Position numbers and translations under genes: made by a program
Assembly (NCBI GenBank): GCA_963922205.1
Contig: CAWUHX010000264.1
Location: 171,001 to 235,000, forward strand
From: Romanomermis culicivorax
Taxonomy: Eukaryota > Nematoda > Enoplea > Mermithida > Mermithidae
DNA: 64,000 nucleotides
Direction of reading: 5' to 3'
The notes under the pieces: model-generated
The model's input: only the letters and a program-made list of their open reading frames with translations
Told to the model about the DNA's origin: nothing
Databases searched by the model: none
Part shown: one piece after another, positions 1 through 14,537 of the stretch
Position numbering within the stretch: position 1 is the stretch's first letter
Layout: every line of letters starts with the position of its first letter

Positions 1-292
1 CTCTTTTTCCATGAAAAAGCACAACCTTAAGTATATCAGAGAACAAATTCGTGATTTTTTAGAAGTATCTATTCATCAACATTGTTATTATAGCAATAAT
101 TATTGTTTATAGAATGACATAGAGTATCATTGATTGTGTTGGGTGAGCATAACCCTTAATGAACAAACAACAATAAAATAAAATGATCGAATTGAGGAAA
201 TCCAAATACTGCTGAAATCTGCAAAGTGCAATCATCTCAATGCTATTCTATCTTCAACTTAGTCTAGTCATTATTCAAGACACAAGAAGTTC
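1..292. other. AT-rich sequence, no gene seen
   Basis: AT-rich sequence with no open frame of note and no recognisable repeat. It ends where the pyrimidine pentamer tract begins. Confidence 0.5.
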
Positions 293-1179
293 ACTTTCCC
301 TTTCCCTTCCTTTCCTTCCCTGATCCTTCCCTTCCCGTCCCTTCCCTTCCCTTCCCTTCCCTTTCCGTTCCTTTCCTTTCTTTCTTCCTTTCCTTTCCTT
401 TCCTTTCCTTTCCTTTCCTTTCCTTTCCTTTCCTTTCCTTTCCTTTCCTTTCCTTTCCTTTCTTCTTTCCTTTCCTTTCCTTCCTTTCCTTTCCTTTTCC
501 TTCCTTTCCTGCTGCCTTTCCTTTCCTTTATTCCTTTTCCTTTCCTTCCTTTCCTTTCCTTTCCTTTCCCTTTCCTTTCCTTTCCTTTCCTTTCCCTTTC
601 CTTTCCTTTCCTTTCCTTCCTTTCCTTTTCCTTTCCTTTCCTTTCCTTTCCTTTCCTTTCCTTTTCCTTTCCTTTCCTTTCCTTTCCTTTCCTTTCCTTC
701 CTTTCCTTTCCTTTCCTTTCCTTTCCTTTCCTTTCCTTTCCTTTCCTTTCCTTTCCTTTCCTTTCCTTTCATTTCTTTCCTCTTTCCTTCTTCCTTTCCT
801 TTCCTTTCCTTTCCTTTCCTTTCCTTTCCTTTCCTTTCCTTTCCTTTCCTCGTTCCTTTCCTTTCCTTTCCTTTCCTTTCCTTTCCTTTCCTTTCCTTCC
901 TTTCCTTTCCTTTCCTTTCCTTTCCTTTCCTTCCTTTCCTTTCCTTTCCTTTCCTTTCCTTTCCTTTCCTTTCCTTTCCTTTCCTTTCCTTTCCTTCCTT
1001 TCCTTTCCTTATCCTTTCCTTTCCTTTCCTTTCCTTTCCTTTCCTTTCCTTTCCTTTCCTTTCCTTTCCTTTCCTTTCCTTTCCTTTCCTTTCCTTTCCT
1101 TTCCTTCCTTTCCTTTCCTTTCCTTTCCTTTCCTTTCCTTTCCTTTCCTTTCCTTTCCTTTCCTTTCTTTTTCCTTTTC
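293..1179. repeat. (TTTCC)n / (GGAAA)n pentanucleotide satellite tract
   Basis: Nearly 0.9 kb of TTTCC pentamers on the + strand, all pyrimidine, with occasional TTCC or TTTTCC phase shifts and a few single-base interruptions. The strand asymmetry is complete: only C and T on one strand. Long Lys/Glu/Arg/Gly-rich open frames on the minus strand are a by-product of the pentamer, which contains no stop codon, and are not genes. Such homopurine-homopyrimidine tracts can form triplex DNA and are unstable in length. Confidence 0.97.
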
Positions 1180-1249
1180 CAATACATATTCTATTAATTG
1201 GCGAGGTGGTTTTGCAATCATCAAATTTATAATTCTTAGGCAACAGATG

Positions 1250-2808
1250 GTATTTTTTGTATCAACGATGTATCAAAGCCATTATGCAGTTCTGTGCAAT
1301 TTTATGAAGGCCCTGCTGATGATGTCATTTTTTGGTTTTTGATCAACCGAGGCATTTATCAACAGATGCAAATTATTTTATAAAAAGAAAATTTTTTTCG
1401 AATTTCGAATTATAATCAGCTTCTTTGGAATTAATGAAATGAATGGAGGACTGTTTTTTAACTATTTGAATGCATCCTTAATGCAAAACGTGCACTCGGC
1501 TTGATCTAATCAGTATGTATGGTGAATATCATCTTTAATATTGTATCTCAGTGCAAATTTTAGTGCTAATGAGCATAATCTTTAACATTTCAAATAAAAG
1601 ATGTTGGTTATGTGAAACCTCATGTGGGTGAAACCTCGATTAACATGTGACTTTCCTTCCCATTCATTCTATGTTTTATCGTTGCTACGCCTGCAGAATA
1701 TCTGAATGAATGATTTATAATGTTGCCGAAACAAAATGTTCGATATTAAACAATCCTTGATGCATTTTTCTACATGTTTCATATGATGAGAAAATGTGGA
1801 TTTTCAACTGTCAATGACATTTGAAACGTATTTCCACACGTGAATTTTGAATAGTGACAGTTTTTATTGTTAAAAGGTTTGGATCAAAGGAATTCAAGGA
1901 AAGGGTGAGCAGAGTGAGTTTCATGAGTACTGCAGTTGATTTATATAACAAACTTGATTAATTTTGCGTCGAAAACTCATGATTGTGAATTTTCGAAGTA
2001 GGTTGACTGATACTATCATCCTCAAAAAAGATAATTGAAAAACGAATAATTTGGAAATTTATTTCAAAAATGTCGATTTTAGCAATTATATCTATTCAAT
2101 AGAAATTTTTATTCAAAAACATTCATAAGTGTTTTGGGGTCTAAAGAATTGGAAAACATAATTTACCAGTAATATAGGAATTTAACCACGCTTTTTTTAC
2201 TACATGTTATGGATTCACCCCAGCACGAACTACAAGTATATGTAACACACAAGCAGCCATTGAATCCGGATATCCCATCAAGAATGTATGTAGTCATTTA
2301 ATGCAAAATGCATACGGGAAGTTAAACAATCAGTGTTTGAATAAATCAGCGAGAGTACAGTTTGGAAACCTCATTAAGCTGAATATTCAACAATGATATT
2401 CGGATCTATTCTGTTGGATATCAGAAGTGCCTTGCCCGAAGCTTGTATGTTTTAATCTTTTTACCTTTCCCATGTGCTGCTGTTTCTTCAACAATCTATT
2501 TTTCGAGGCTTTTTTGTAAAAAATCAAAAGAAAATCATTCAAGCTACATAACCCAAAAGTATTACTAAACTCAAAGGGAAGTAAGTGATTTTATTCGATG
2601 TTAGAATAACTAGTCGAAGAAAATATACTTATTGACGATTAAAAGGTGAATGAAACGACCACTTTTTTTGTATAGAATGGTAATATTGGTAAAAACGGAA
2701 AATAAACACTGTCCTTAAATGTTTAGCCAGCAATTTGTGATGACTTTGTATTTTTAGTATTTAATGCATATAATCTTGTTTTAGTTACTGTTTGTTATTT
2801 ATTTGCAG
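1250..2808 (+). other. Upstream region of receptor A, homologous to upstream of receptors B and C
   Basis: From about 1276 the sequence aligns with the region from about 43180 (upstream of receptor B): shared words such as GATGATGTCATTTTTTGG, GCATTTATCA and TGCAAAACGTGCAC occur in the same order and spacing. Weaker similarity is seen from about 57480 upstream of receptor C. No open frame is conserved, so this is probably duplicated promoter or intron sequence. It may contain a further 5' non-coding exon that I cannot define. Confidence 0.6.
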
Positions 2809-2863
2809 ATATTTGAAAAAAACATGGACAAAAGCTGACGCAAGTTTTTCAGACTGAAAACAG
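2809..2863 (+). other. Candidate 5' non-coding exon of receptor A
   Basis: A 55-nt block bounded by a good acceptor (TTATTTGCAG before 2809) and a good donor (GTAAGCC from 2864). The equivalent block upstream of receptor B (43816-43868) has the same two splice sites at matching places, although its interior has diverged. Both copies hold a tiny upstream frame ending AGC TGA (four codons before the stop here, five in copy B). The exon would join to the acceptor at 4701-4702. No transcript evidence is available, so the exon is inferred from sites conserved between paralogs. Confidence 0.4.
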
Positions 2864-5664
<2,801 letters not shown>

Positions 5665-5775
5665 AAAAATTTGTTTTTAATTTCTTTTTATCATAATAGG
5701 TCACGTTTTATCATCAATGCAATCGAATCATTCAATCACGTATTTCTGTTTTTTGTGGGAGTTCCGACAAAGTAA

Positions 5776-5781
5776 AATAAA
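5776..5781 (+). terminator. Poly(A) signal AATAAA of receptor A
   Basis: AATAAA lies about 110 nt after the receptor stop. Receptors B and C also have AATAAA shortly after their stops, which supports real 3' ends. Confidence 0.55.
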
Positions 5782-6129
5782 TTCATAAAAATGAAAGTTT
5801 ATGCTGTGTCATTTTTCATGCATCACTCAAAATGGTGATCATTTCACAATGAGCCAAACATAAATTTCTTTAACCATGCGATAAAATTACGGAAGTTTTG
5901 TGTTTCCATGCTACGAAAAGTTTCATGGAAACAGAAAGTTCGTGTGGAAAGTTCAGAGGAAAATTTTACAGGTTCCGTACTTAAAAATACATTTCGAAGC
6001 TTTTTGAGCACCGGAAAGATGACCACCAATCTGCTTCATTATTATATGTCTTTTCAATTTCTAGGAGTATAGTGTGACATAAATATGAGATAATTCTGGA
6101 CATTTTCTACCTGCTGCTAACAAATAGAC

Positions 6130-6351
6130 ATGGATGACTATGCCAACATAACCAACAACCTCCGAGTGAATCCAGGAAGGCTGCAGAAAAAAATATTCTC
6201 ATTTCTCCAGAAGGAGAAAAAGCAAATTATGACAAAACGGCACCTGATTCCGATAATGTCTGAGGATTTTAATTTTTCAAATTCAACTCTTCTGTCAAAA
6301 TCAGACATTCTCCCGAGTTCATCTTCCATGGAATGGCTTATCTTTATTTGA
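6130..6351 (+). CDS. Small open frame downstream of receptor A, partly conserved near B
   Basis: A 73-codon frame encoding a hydrophilic, Lys/Ser-rich peptide. The region from about codon 11 aligns without gaps for some 155 nt with 47730-47884 downstream of receptor B, where the same frame is also open; shared peptide words include LQK, IF-FL, TKR and SKSDIL. Both synonymous and non-synonymous changes are present, so the open frame could simply be inherited from the duplication. There is no domain, signal peptide or known family. It may be a separate short exon or non-coding homology. Confidence 0.25.
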   Translation: MDDYANITNNLRVNPGRLQKKIFSFLQKEKKQIMTKRHLIPIMSEDFNFSNSTLLSKSDILPSSSSMEWLIFI

Positions 6352-6370
6352 AAAACTAAAGTATTCTAAC

Positions 6371-7328
6371 CAGGCCCGTAACTAGGGTGGAATAGGGGGG
6401 ATTCCCCCCCCCCCGAAATGAAATCAGAAAAAAATTTTTTAGCATATCTGATCGAGCACATGTATGTGAATAAGTGACTACTCTTGGCACCTGTGAATTT
6501 TTTTTCTATTCCTTTATTGAATCATAAAAATGAAGGGTTAAGGGTACAAATATTATATTTTATAATAAAATTTGCATGTCTAACAGTGTAATGCATTTGT
6601 TGAATATTGATATAGTTTCATTTCGCTGTTTCCTACATAATATTACGCTGTTTCTTGCTGTACATATTTTATAATTTGCGTTGGATGTATAGTAGGGGTT
6701 GAAGTTTATGAAATTTTTTTCGGGATTCTTTCAACTTTTGAATCCAATACAATACGAAGCATATCACTATCTATTTTACATCTTCAAATTTAAACAACAA
6801 ACATCAATGTGTAGCATCAAATTCAGCTTCTTCACGTGAATCTAGTGCTGCGAATGATTCTCAAAAACCTTCAGAGTCAACAGGTTAGTTAGAATATAAT
6901 TGTATCATCGTTCTAATGAGTTGAAATTTATTTAAATATTAATCCAGTTGTAACACTAGCATCAACTACCTTTTCTACAGAATCGTCGATGCGAGCAGAC
7001 CTTTCAGTAGCATCATCAGCAGGTTAGTTCGATTCAAACAGTAATTTTCGATGCACAATGACTTATAATATAAATTTTGATCTTGAGTTTTCTCAATTAT
7101 GTATTTTAAATATAGTGTTTTAATAAATTTTTCGAGCACTAACAGTGCTAAAAATTTATTTTTTCTGGGGCTTCGCCCCAGACCCCACCAGGGGGCGCTT
7201 AAGCGCGCCACCCTGGACCCCTCAGCCCACTGGTCGCTCGCTGCGCGACCTCCACTCGCCGAGTTTTGAGTAAGCCAAAACATTTTGGTGATTCCCCCCC
7301 CTGAAAAAAATTCCTGGTTACGGGCCTG
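6371..7328. mobile_element. hAT-like non-autonomous DNA transposon (958 bp)
   Basis: The terminal inverted repeats start CAGGCCCGTAACTAGG and end CCTGGTTACGGGCCTG. The flanks carry an imperfect 8-bp duplication, ATTCTAAC (6363-6370) and ATCCTAAC (7329-7336). The CAGGC ends and 8-bp duplication are typical of the hAT superfamily. The interior has two short Ser-rich stretches (about 6811-6885 and 6960-7020), each ending in a donor-like AGGTTAGTT, possibly remnants of the first exons of a transposase. Near the right end are GC-rich palindromes (GGGGCTTCGCCCC and GTCGCTCGCTGCGCGAC, 7170-7250). The minus-strand open frame inside is an artefact. No intact transposase is present. Confidence 0.85.
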
Positions 7329-7509
7329 ATCCTAACCTTATGACACTATTTGAAGGTAACCTAAATTCCCTCATTAAATAGATTCGTAAAAACTTCTTCA
7401 GGAAGTAAAATCAGATGATTTTTTATTACAAAAAACAAACATCCAGGAGTGATAAAAATCAAATAATAAATTTTTTGGCTGACTCACTATAGGCCACTTC
7501 CATGACGTA

Positions 7510-7510
7510 T

Positions 7511-7544
<34 letters not shown>

Positions 7545-7547
7545 TAC
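7510..7547. repeat. (TA)n microsatellite
   Basis: About 38 bp of alternating TA with one TG interruption. Confidence 0.95.
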
Positions 7548-8733
7548 AGATAGATAGTTAAACTATATTTTCGAATGAATATCAATGTCCGCTATTACAG
7601 TGCTTGGTTACACTCACCCTGGAATCTTGTCTACTGATACTAAACTTTTGTCCAGAAGACAAAAATGGGAAGAATGGCCTGAAACATCCTTTGACTATTT
7701 CCGGTCCATGAATATTCTGAACTCACATCTTTGGTAATATTGTTGTCCCCTATCCAGATCTGAAAATGTATTCCATGCGTGATAGCCTAATCGATCTTTT
7801 GACCTATACCACTGACTCTTCCAAAGTCTTCGATGGCAACACTGATTGGAATACTATGATAAATACTGCCTGAAATGATCGTCTTTAATGCTGGTGCCGA
7901 CTCTGAAGCAAATTACTAAAACTTTCACCCTAGTACAACATTTAAATTTTTCAATAAAAAACACGCTACAGATCTATAACGATGCTCTAAATCCCTAAAT
8001 TCCATTCTAAATCATCAAGTCATGGGGATGCAGATAGTAAAACTCCTCTCTGGGAATAACCTGGAATGAACCAACCAAAATCCGCCTGAAATCACTTACA
8101 ATTTTGCCACCCTGTTGACCTTAGATTTTTATGCAGTATTGGACCACCAATTTTCTACTTTCCTTCAGGTCAAAGGCTTATTGTATGAGCGAAAATAGTT
8201 ACTGTCATCATCCTTGGAGGCTGTTCCACTCTTGACTCAATCATGACTTGCTATGACTGAATAGGATCACATCTCTGCATTGATTTACTGTCACCACTTG
8301 AAATACTGCACATTATTTTCAATGACGATTCCAATGATGAATTATCAATGATGCCGTCATTGGGAATGAAAATATGTCCAAGAAGCGAGCGATTATGACA
8401 TTATGGATCAGAGAATCCAGGACAGACAACCACTCAAATTGTGACAACCTGCTCAATTGCAACCAGCCCAGAAAACGTGTGTGCTGCAGCAAGGGACAAA
8501 GAGTGCCAACATTATTCCATTGATGGAAATTAATATTAAAATCGACTGATGAAGCGCTTTTGTACAACGAAGATGTTATTGGTATATGAGGGAAAATCAA
8601 CATGGTTGAAACTCGCCAACAACACTTTGGAACAAGTCAACTATAGAATCGATGATTTTACACATAATTTTACAAAAAGAATGTTCGGGACAATGAACTC
8701 CAGTGGTGAATGAATCTTTGTGGCAATCGGTAT
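7548..8733. other. Unassigned stretch, no gene recognised
   Basis: Moderately AT-rich sequence. A short open stretch around 7610-7735 reads like a worn protein-coding fragment but matches no family I can name and is closed by stops. There is no conserved counterpart in the B or C receptor units. Confidence 0.35.
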
Positions 8734-9245
8734 GGAGACATTAAAGCACAGGACAATGAAGTGCGGAGGTTAGAGCCCAGAGACATTAGAGTGCAGGGCA
8801 ATAGAGCACAGGGGTATTAGAGCACAGGACAGTAGAGCGTGGGACAATAGAGTGCAGGACAAGAAGACACGGACATTAGAGTGTGGGGAAATTAGAGCAC
8901 GGACAAGTGAGAAAATACAGTGGCAGATGCAGGGAAAGGCGTGGCCGCGCCCCCATTTTTCATCCATGATCTATTTTCTTGCCAGTTGCTGCATTGTTTT
9001 GTGTTTTTTTTCCTTTTGTTTTCTAGAAAATATTTCAGAATAAAAAATGAAACTCGTTTATATGTCGATGCAAATAATTTAACAAAATACAAAAATTGTA
9101 AAAAAATATTTTGCGCCACTCCCCTGAAAATATTCCGGAGTCAACCAGTGGGAGGTTAGGGCGCCAGGACAATAATGAGTAGGCGCAATAGAGTTCAAGG
9201 ATATTAGAGCGAGGGAAATAAAGCACAGAAGAAATTGGATCAGAG
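8734..9245 (-). repeat. Inverted block of the 9.6-10.8 kb minisatellite, interrupted
   Basis: Units such as TTAGAGTGCAGGGCAATAGA (8734-8907) and their continuation (about 9151-9245) are the reverse complement of the large minisatellite at 9637-10800. They are interrupted by 8918-9150. Together with that array they form a large imperfect inverted repeat that could fold back in single strands. Confidence 0.8.
8918..9150. mobile_element. Possible hAT-like insertion inside the minisatellite
   Basis: The interrupting segment starts CAGTGGCAGATGCAGGG, close to a common hAT terminus, and ends CCGGAGTCAACCAGTG, which is only a loose inverted match. I found no 8-bp flanking duplication, so the call is weak. 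The sequence between is not coding. Confidence 0.3.
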
Positions 9246-9636
9246 CAAAATGAAAAAGCCGAAAATAAAATAATGTGAAAAATAAGTAAATTTCAGCTCA
9301 AAAATGCTTTCTTCAAATTTTATCATGTCTCTGGAGAAGTTAAGGTCAAAGCATATTTTTACCATGGTGTACTTTTCCAGAAGTTGCAAAAGACACAAAG
9401 AATCGTAAATATTTGACCTTTGAACCTTTTAATTGAATTCCTTTTTTTGTTATTTTCGAATTCATCTTAAATTTCTAATTCACATTTATAATCACACACG
9501 CAGTTTTTTGTCCACTATTGAAAACCTCGTCAGCTTTTGAAATAAAGCTACATGCTTAGTATGTTTCTTTTATTTTCAAAAACAATTCAAAATTCGCATT
9601 CATTGCACATCATGCAACATTGGTTAGAATTTGATG

Positions 9637-10800
9637 TGCTCTAATGTCCATGTGCTCTATTGTGCTGCACTCTAAGGTCCCTGTGCTGTATTGCCCCTGC
9701 ACTCTAATGTCCATGCGCTCTAGTGTCCCCACTTTATTGACCCTGCTCTACTGTCTCTGTGCTCTAATGTCTGCACTCTATTGTCCCTGCCCTCTATTGT
9801 CCTGTGCCCTAATGTCTGTGCTATAATGTCCCTGCACTCTAATATCCCTGCTCTTCAAAGTTTCTGCACTATAGTGTCCATGTGCTCTACTTTCCTGCAC
9901 TCTATTGTCCAGCGCTCTATTGTCCAGTGCTCTATTGTCTCTGTGCTCTAATGTCTGGGCTTTGATGTCCCTGCCCTCTATTGTCCTTCGCCCTAATATC
10001 TGCACTCTAATGTCCCTGTGCCCTAATGTCCCTACACTCCATTGTCCTGCACTCCAATGTCACTGCATTCCAGTGTCTATGCACTCTATTGTTCTGCGCT
10101 CTAATGTCCATGCCCTCTATTGTCCTGCGCTTTAATGTCTATGTGCTCAATTGTCCTGCACTCTAATGTCCCTGAGCTCTATTGTCCTGTGCTCTAATAT
10201 CCATGCACCCTAGTGTATGTGCTCTATTGTCCCTGCACTTTGATGTCCATGCACTCTAGTGTCCCCGCTCTATTGACCCTGCCCTCTTTTGTCCTGTGCC
10301 ATAATGTCTGTGCTCTAATGTCCCTGCACTCTAATATCCCTGCACTTCAATGTTCCTGGACTATAGTGTCCATATGCTCTATTGTCCTGCACTCTATTGT
10401 CTTGTGCTCTATTGTCCTGTGCTCTACTGTCTCTGTGCTCTAATGTCTGCACTCTATTGTCCCTGCCCTCTATTGTCCTGTGCCCTAATGTCTGTGCCCT
10501 AATATCCCTGCACTTCAATGTTCCTGCACTATAGTGTCCATGTGCTCTATTGTCTTGCACTCCATTGTCCAGTGTTCTATTGTCCAGTGCTCTATTATCT
10601 CTGTGCTCTAATGTCTCAGCTCTAATGTCCCTGCCCTCTATTATCATGTGCCCTATTATCTGCGCTCTAATGTCCCTGTGCTCTAATGTCCCTGCATTCT
10701 AGTGTCTATACACTCTATGGTCATGCACACTAATGTCCATGCGCTCTATTGTCGTGCACTCTAATGTCTCAGTGCTCTAATGTCCTCACACTATGTCATG
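9637..10800 (+). repeat. Minisatellite of about 15-16 bp units (CTCTAATGTCCCTGCA type)
   Basis: Around 75 head-to-tail units fluctuate around CTCTAATGTCCCTGCA and CTCTATTGTCCTGTG, with two or three alternating variants giving a higher-order pattern. Cys/Ser/Leu/His-rich open frames on both strands arise from the repeat and are not genes. The array has decayed, non-identical units. Confidence 0.93.
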
Positions 10801-13439
10801 GCATGCTAAAGTCTAGTCATTGTGGCAACCATATTGTGCCTGCTAAGATGAAAGTTGCCTGCAGAACATTGAGGTCGCGCCTGCCACTGGAAGATGTATT
10901 ATTTTTTCCTCAGAATCTCACAGTATTCGAGGACAGGATTCATAAATTAAGATAATCCTCATAAGGCTTGCTTAGAAAAAAGGGTATTGTTTAGATGAAT
11001 TATAAAAGGACTATATGCTGAGTAATAATGATGTGAAATGATCAAATCATATTCAAAAGGGCAGAAAGTATAAGTAAACAGATCAATAGGGAAAGGGAAG
11101 GATAGCAGTTGTTGGCAAAATGGGAAAAGGCATATCAGTGAAAATCGACCGAGAAGGAAAAAACAAATGCAGTTTACATATCCAAAAAGATACATGAAAG
11201 CAATCCTAAACACTAGTCATATGATGGAAAAATAAAAACTAGTCACATGATGGACAGCTAAATGGGTTAGTGAAAGGAAGGCTTTGGATGATAATGACTC
11301 AGAAAATATAGAGACGAAAAAAGTAGAATAAAGAAAGATCAAAGTTTTCAGCAAGTTCTATGGATAAAGATGATTTGGCAAGATGGAAAGAAATGATTAG
11401 ACTAAAAAGTAGAAGCATGATAAAAACAGCTGAACTAAAGAGAAAATAATGAAAATGGTTGTAAAATGATCTGAGAGCTGAGACTTCAAAGTGTTAGAAG
11501 CAGAACTAGTGAGACTAAACTGATGGTCATTCACAATGATTACAGGATGCTCACAATAGGGACCTACCCAGAGTTGGAAATATTGTCCAGCAGGGCGGTG
11601 CCACAATCTTCAGACCTCAAAAAGCCAGAAAGTATGTATAAGCAGGTAACTCTATTTGGAAGTAAACTATCTTATGTCCATTTACACTAAGTTTCTTGAT
11701 TTGAAATGTGCTACAATTTTACTACCATTATGTTAAGCGTTCATTTAATAGTATTTTTTATCTATGGAGTCACAAAAACCACGTCACCTTAAGACTGAAT
11801 ATAATTGCTGATCCAACCCAGATCCTAAATGACCTCCTAATATTTCATATTTGTGGTAAACAACACTCACCTTAAGGTAGCAATAACCTTCAATGATCTT
11901 ATGGAAAATAATAGAAAACAATAGTAGGTGATTGTGAAATTTTTCTTCAGGAAATTTCAGATATGTACTTCCATATTGTGCAACTGGATCAGGTGCATAA
12001 GACCTGACGTTATGATAATTATTCCTACATCACAGTTGGCATAAAAACTTTCAATGTATGAGATGTGATTAATTTAATGAGCCATTCACCTTAGAACAGA
12101 ATAATGAGGATTATCTAGTCCTCATTTCAATTATTTCCTGCACAAGAACAGTCTACAATTATCTCAGCCACATTGAATTAGAACCAGTAAAAATTATTCC
12201 TTCTCAAAATTGAATAATGCTTCCATCATTTTCGGAATCCAAGAAAATGTTTTGGGATGGGGATTCTATTAGCAAATATTTATAAACAACCAAGGCGACA
12301 TGAGTAGGATTAATCCTCGGACAGAAACACCCTTTCACAGATCCTCTGTTAGATAAGGGTAAATTTTTGTATTTCAGGGGCATGAATCTGTTTGCATACA
12401 TCAACAATATTTAGAGTAAATAATATTTGCAATAAGCAATACATATTCCAAAAACAAACAAAAATGTCTCAAGAGACCAAACGTTAGAAGACATACAAAT
12501 AGTGCAGAGTACGGCTGAATTTTAGCAAAAATCAGCTATCTCTGGAACCATCAGGTAAATTATACACAGTCCCAGATCATGTTTGAGCATAGATCTCAAG
12601 CAGTTCTATTTATTATGCCTGATATGCTGTGTTTTAATATCAAAGAAAGTTCAACTTTAGTAATCAGTTTTAGTCGAATAAATTTTCTGCTACCCCATAA
12701 ATGTTGGGATTATAAATAAACCCAAGCTACCCCACTGGATTCAGGAGTGAACTTGCTAATTCACAAGGGTTCCCAGATCTTTACCTTTTAATCAGTTCCT
12801 TCTACATAGTGGAAAGCTTCACCAAGTAAAATTGTGATACTCGAATCGGGCGCCTTGTCTCTGGAAAGAAAAATTCGTTCCCTGAACAATATAGAATGCA
12901 CCCATTTTCGCATCCGTTTCCAAAAATATAGAAAAATAACAGGAAATGGAAAGCGTCCAAAAATTGCCCACATTAGGTTGCAGTTAAAAATAAGAAAGTG
13001 GTAAGAAGGTTGATCCTCATGTTGAGTGAACAATAAGCTTACACGACACAAATATTATTTTTCATTTTGTTTTACAATAATGTTGCATAAAAAATATTTT
13101 ATATCTGATTTTTCTTTATAATTGAAATTTCTATAAGAAAAACTTCAGAATACTGCTGACATCTGCAAAATGTGAAACTAAGCATAACAAAGCACAAAGG
13201 AAAATCAATAACGGATTTCCCTCTGTTCAATGGATGAAAATTTTTAGCTGAGCAGAAAAACATTGAAATGAGGCAGTTTTTTCTTTCAATTTTATTGGTC
13301 ACATGCACTAAATCCAGCAATTCTCAACAGACACAAATAAATTATGTTCCGTAAAAAAGCATGCAATTTTCTGGTTTTCGATTCTTGTTATCTCAGTATA
13401 GCTTGGATTTAGAAAAAAAATCTGTACCAATTGAATAAT
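10801..13439. other. Non-coding stretch, nothing recognised
   Basis: AT-rich DNA with only short shadow frames. I saw no splice-bounded exon, transposon ends or repeat that I could define. Confidence 0.4.
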
Positions 13440-13592
13440 TCTAATTACGCTCTTTTGCTTATGTTATTTTGTTTATACTCTTTTGCTTCTGCTCTTTTGC
13501 TGCTCTTTTGCTGCTCTTTTGCTTATGCTCTTTTGCTTATAATTTTTTGCTTATAATTTTCTGCTTATGCTCTTTTGCTTATGCTCTTTTGC
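13440..13592. repeat. Short minisatellite (GCTCTTTTGCTTAT units)
   Basis: About ten units of 10-15 bp based on GCTCTTTTGC with or without TTAT. It ends about 160 bp before the left LTR. Confidence 0.9.
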
Positions 13593-13745
13593 AAATTTCA
13601 GGTCTGTTCTGAACCTTTTTGTACGAATCATAATTAGTTTTTAAAAAATCATGAAGGTTTCAATTTGAATAATTTCTTACTAATATCGATCATTAATATA
13701 TATCCAAAAATCATTATTTTTATGAGATAGCACAAAATTCATTAC

Positions 13746-13749
13746 TAGG
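13746..13749. other. Target-site duplication TAGG, left flank of the LTR element
   Basis: TAGG directly precedes the TG of the 5' LTR and recurs directly after the CA of the 3' LTR (40098-40101). A 4-bp duplication is normal for many Ty3/gypsy elements; by chance alone a 4-bp match has odds of 1 in 256. Confidence 0.65.
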
Positions 13750-14536
13750 TGTCAGAGGGTCAATTCCTCTGACCTTTGGTCCTCTAACTACCTCACTTTT
13801 ATTCTCTAAAGCTCCTTTGTTGTTAAAGTGATTTCATCTATTCTTGGGCAAACAAACCAGTAAAACGGTTTGTGTCATATACATTTTTGGGTCAAAAAAT
13901 ACATAAATGGTGACGTGAATGTTTTGCATGCATCTGGCAAGTCGATGTTAGACGCGTGGCGGTTTGTTTCATTATTATTATTATTACGTCTTATTGTGAA
14001 CCGGTCGCGTTTTCCTTTGCATCTTCGAAGAAGACTCGTGGCGACTGTGGAAGGATTGCGGACGCATTTTATTGTTCGTATTGTTGTGTGTTTTCGACTT
14101 CACGTCGGGGACTCGTCTGGAGAAACTCCCGCGACCTGAGAAGACTTTCGACGTTCAAACTTTGTTGAGGAGAAGAGTGAGTGTTAGTTCAACAGGTAGA
14201 CAGATCCTTTTCTCAAGCTTTCAGCTTAGGTCGTGGATTAAGATACCCGAAGGTCCCTGGGACTCTGTGTACAGGGACTTAAGAAGGGTCAGCGGCTTAG
14301 GGAGGAGATCAGAGTACGTATTCACACTTTGGCATTTTGTATTTTCGTTCACCACTTGCTCACGGTTGTATTTGCACTTTTGTCAGTTCCCAAAATAAAT
14401 ATCTTTGTTTCTTACGTCTCTGTGACCTGCAGTAGGATAGTATCTAGCACCGGGTTAGCGTCAGGGGCCGTACTAGATTGGATCTCCCAAGAACCGCAGC
14501 TAGGTAGCCGAGGGCATACGAGCACGTAATAGGACA
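13750..14536 (+). repeat. 5' LTR
   Basis: 787 bp, opening TGTCAGAGG and ending GGACA. The first 25 nt contain an inverted pair, GTCAGAGG and CCTCTGAC, that could form a small hairpin at the LTR edge. An AATAAA at 14394-14399 is the likely polyadenylation signal. Short open frames within it are duplicated in the 3' LTR and are not genes. Confidence 0.9.
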
Positions 14537-14537
14537 T

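Noticed and set aside
275-1243. Long Lys/Glu/Arg/Gly repeat proteins on the minus strand
   Set aside because: Direct translation of the (GGAAA)n tract; a pentamer with no stop codon is open in every frame.
6975-7283. 102-codon minus-strand gene
   Set aside because: Lies inside the hAT-like element, across its GC-rich palindromes; no transposase motif.
9644-10647. Cys/Ser/Leu/Met-rich frames (+ strand) and Arg/Asp/Asn-rich frames (- strand)
   Set aside because: Produced by the 15-16 bp minisatellite; no codon-level conservation between units.
8734-10800. CRISPR-like repeat array
   Set aside because: Units are degenerate and contiguous with no distinct spacers, and the genome is eukaryotic.
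8918-10889. A single CAGTGGCAG-ended transposon carrying the minisatellite
   Set aside because: CAGTGGCAG at 8918 and its complement at 10889 match, but the inner sequence does not extend the inverted repeat and the flanks are not duplicated.
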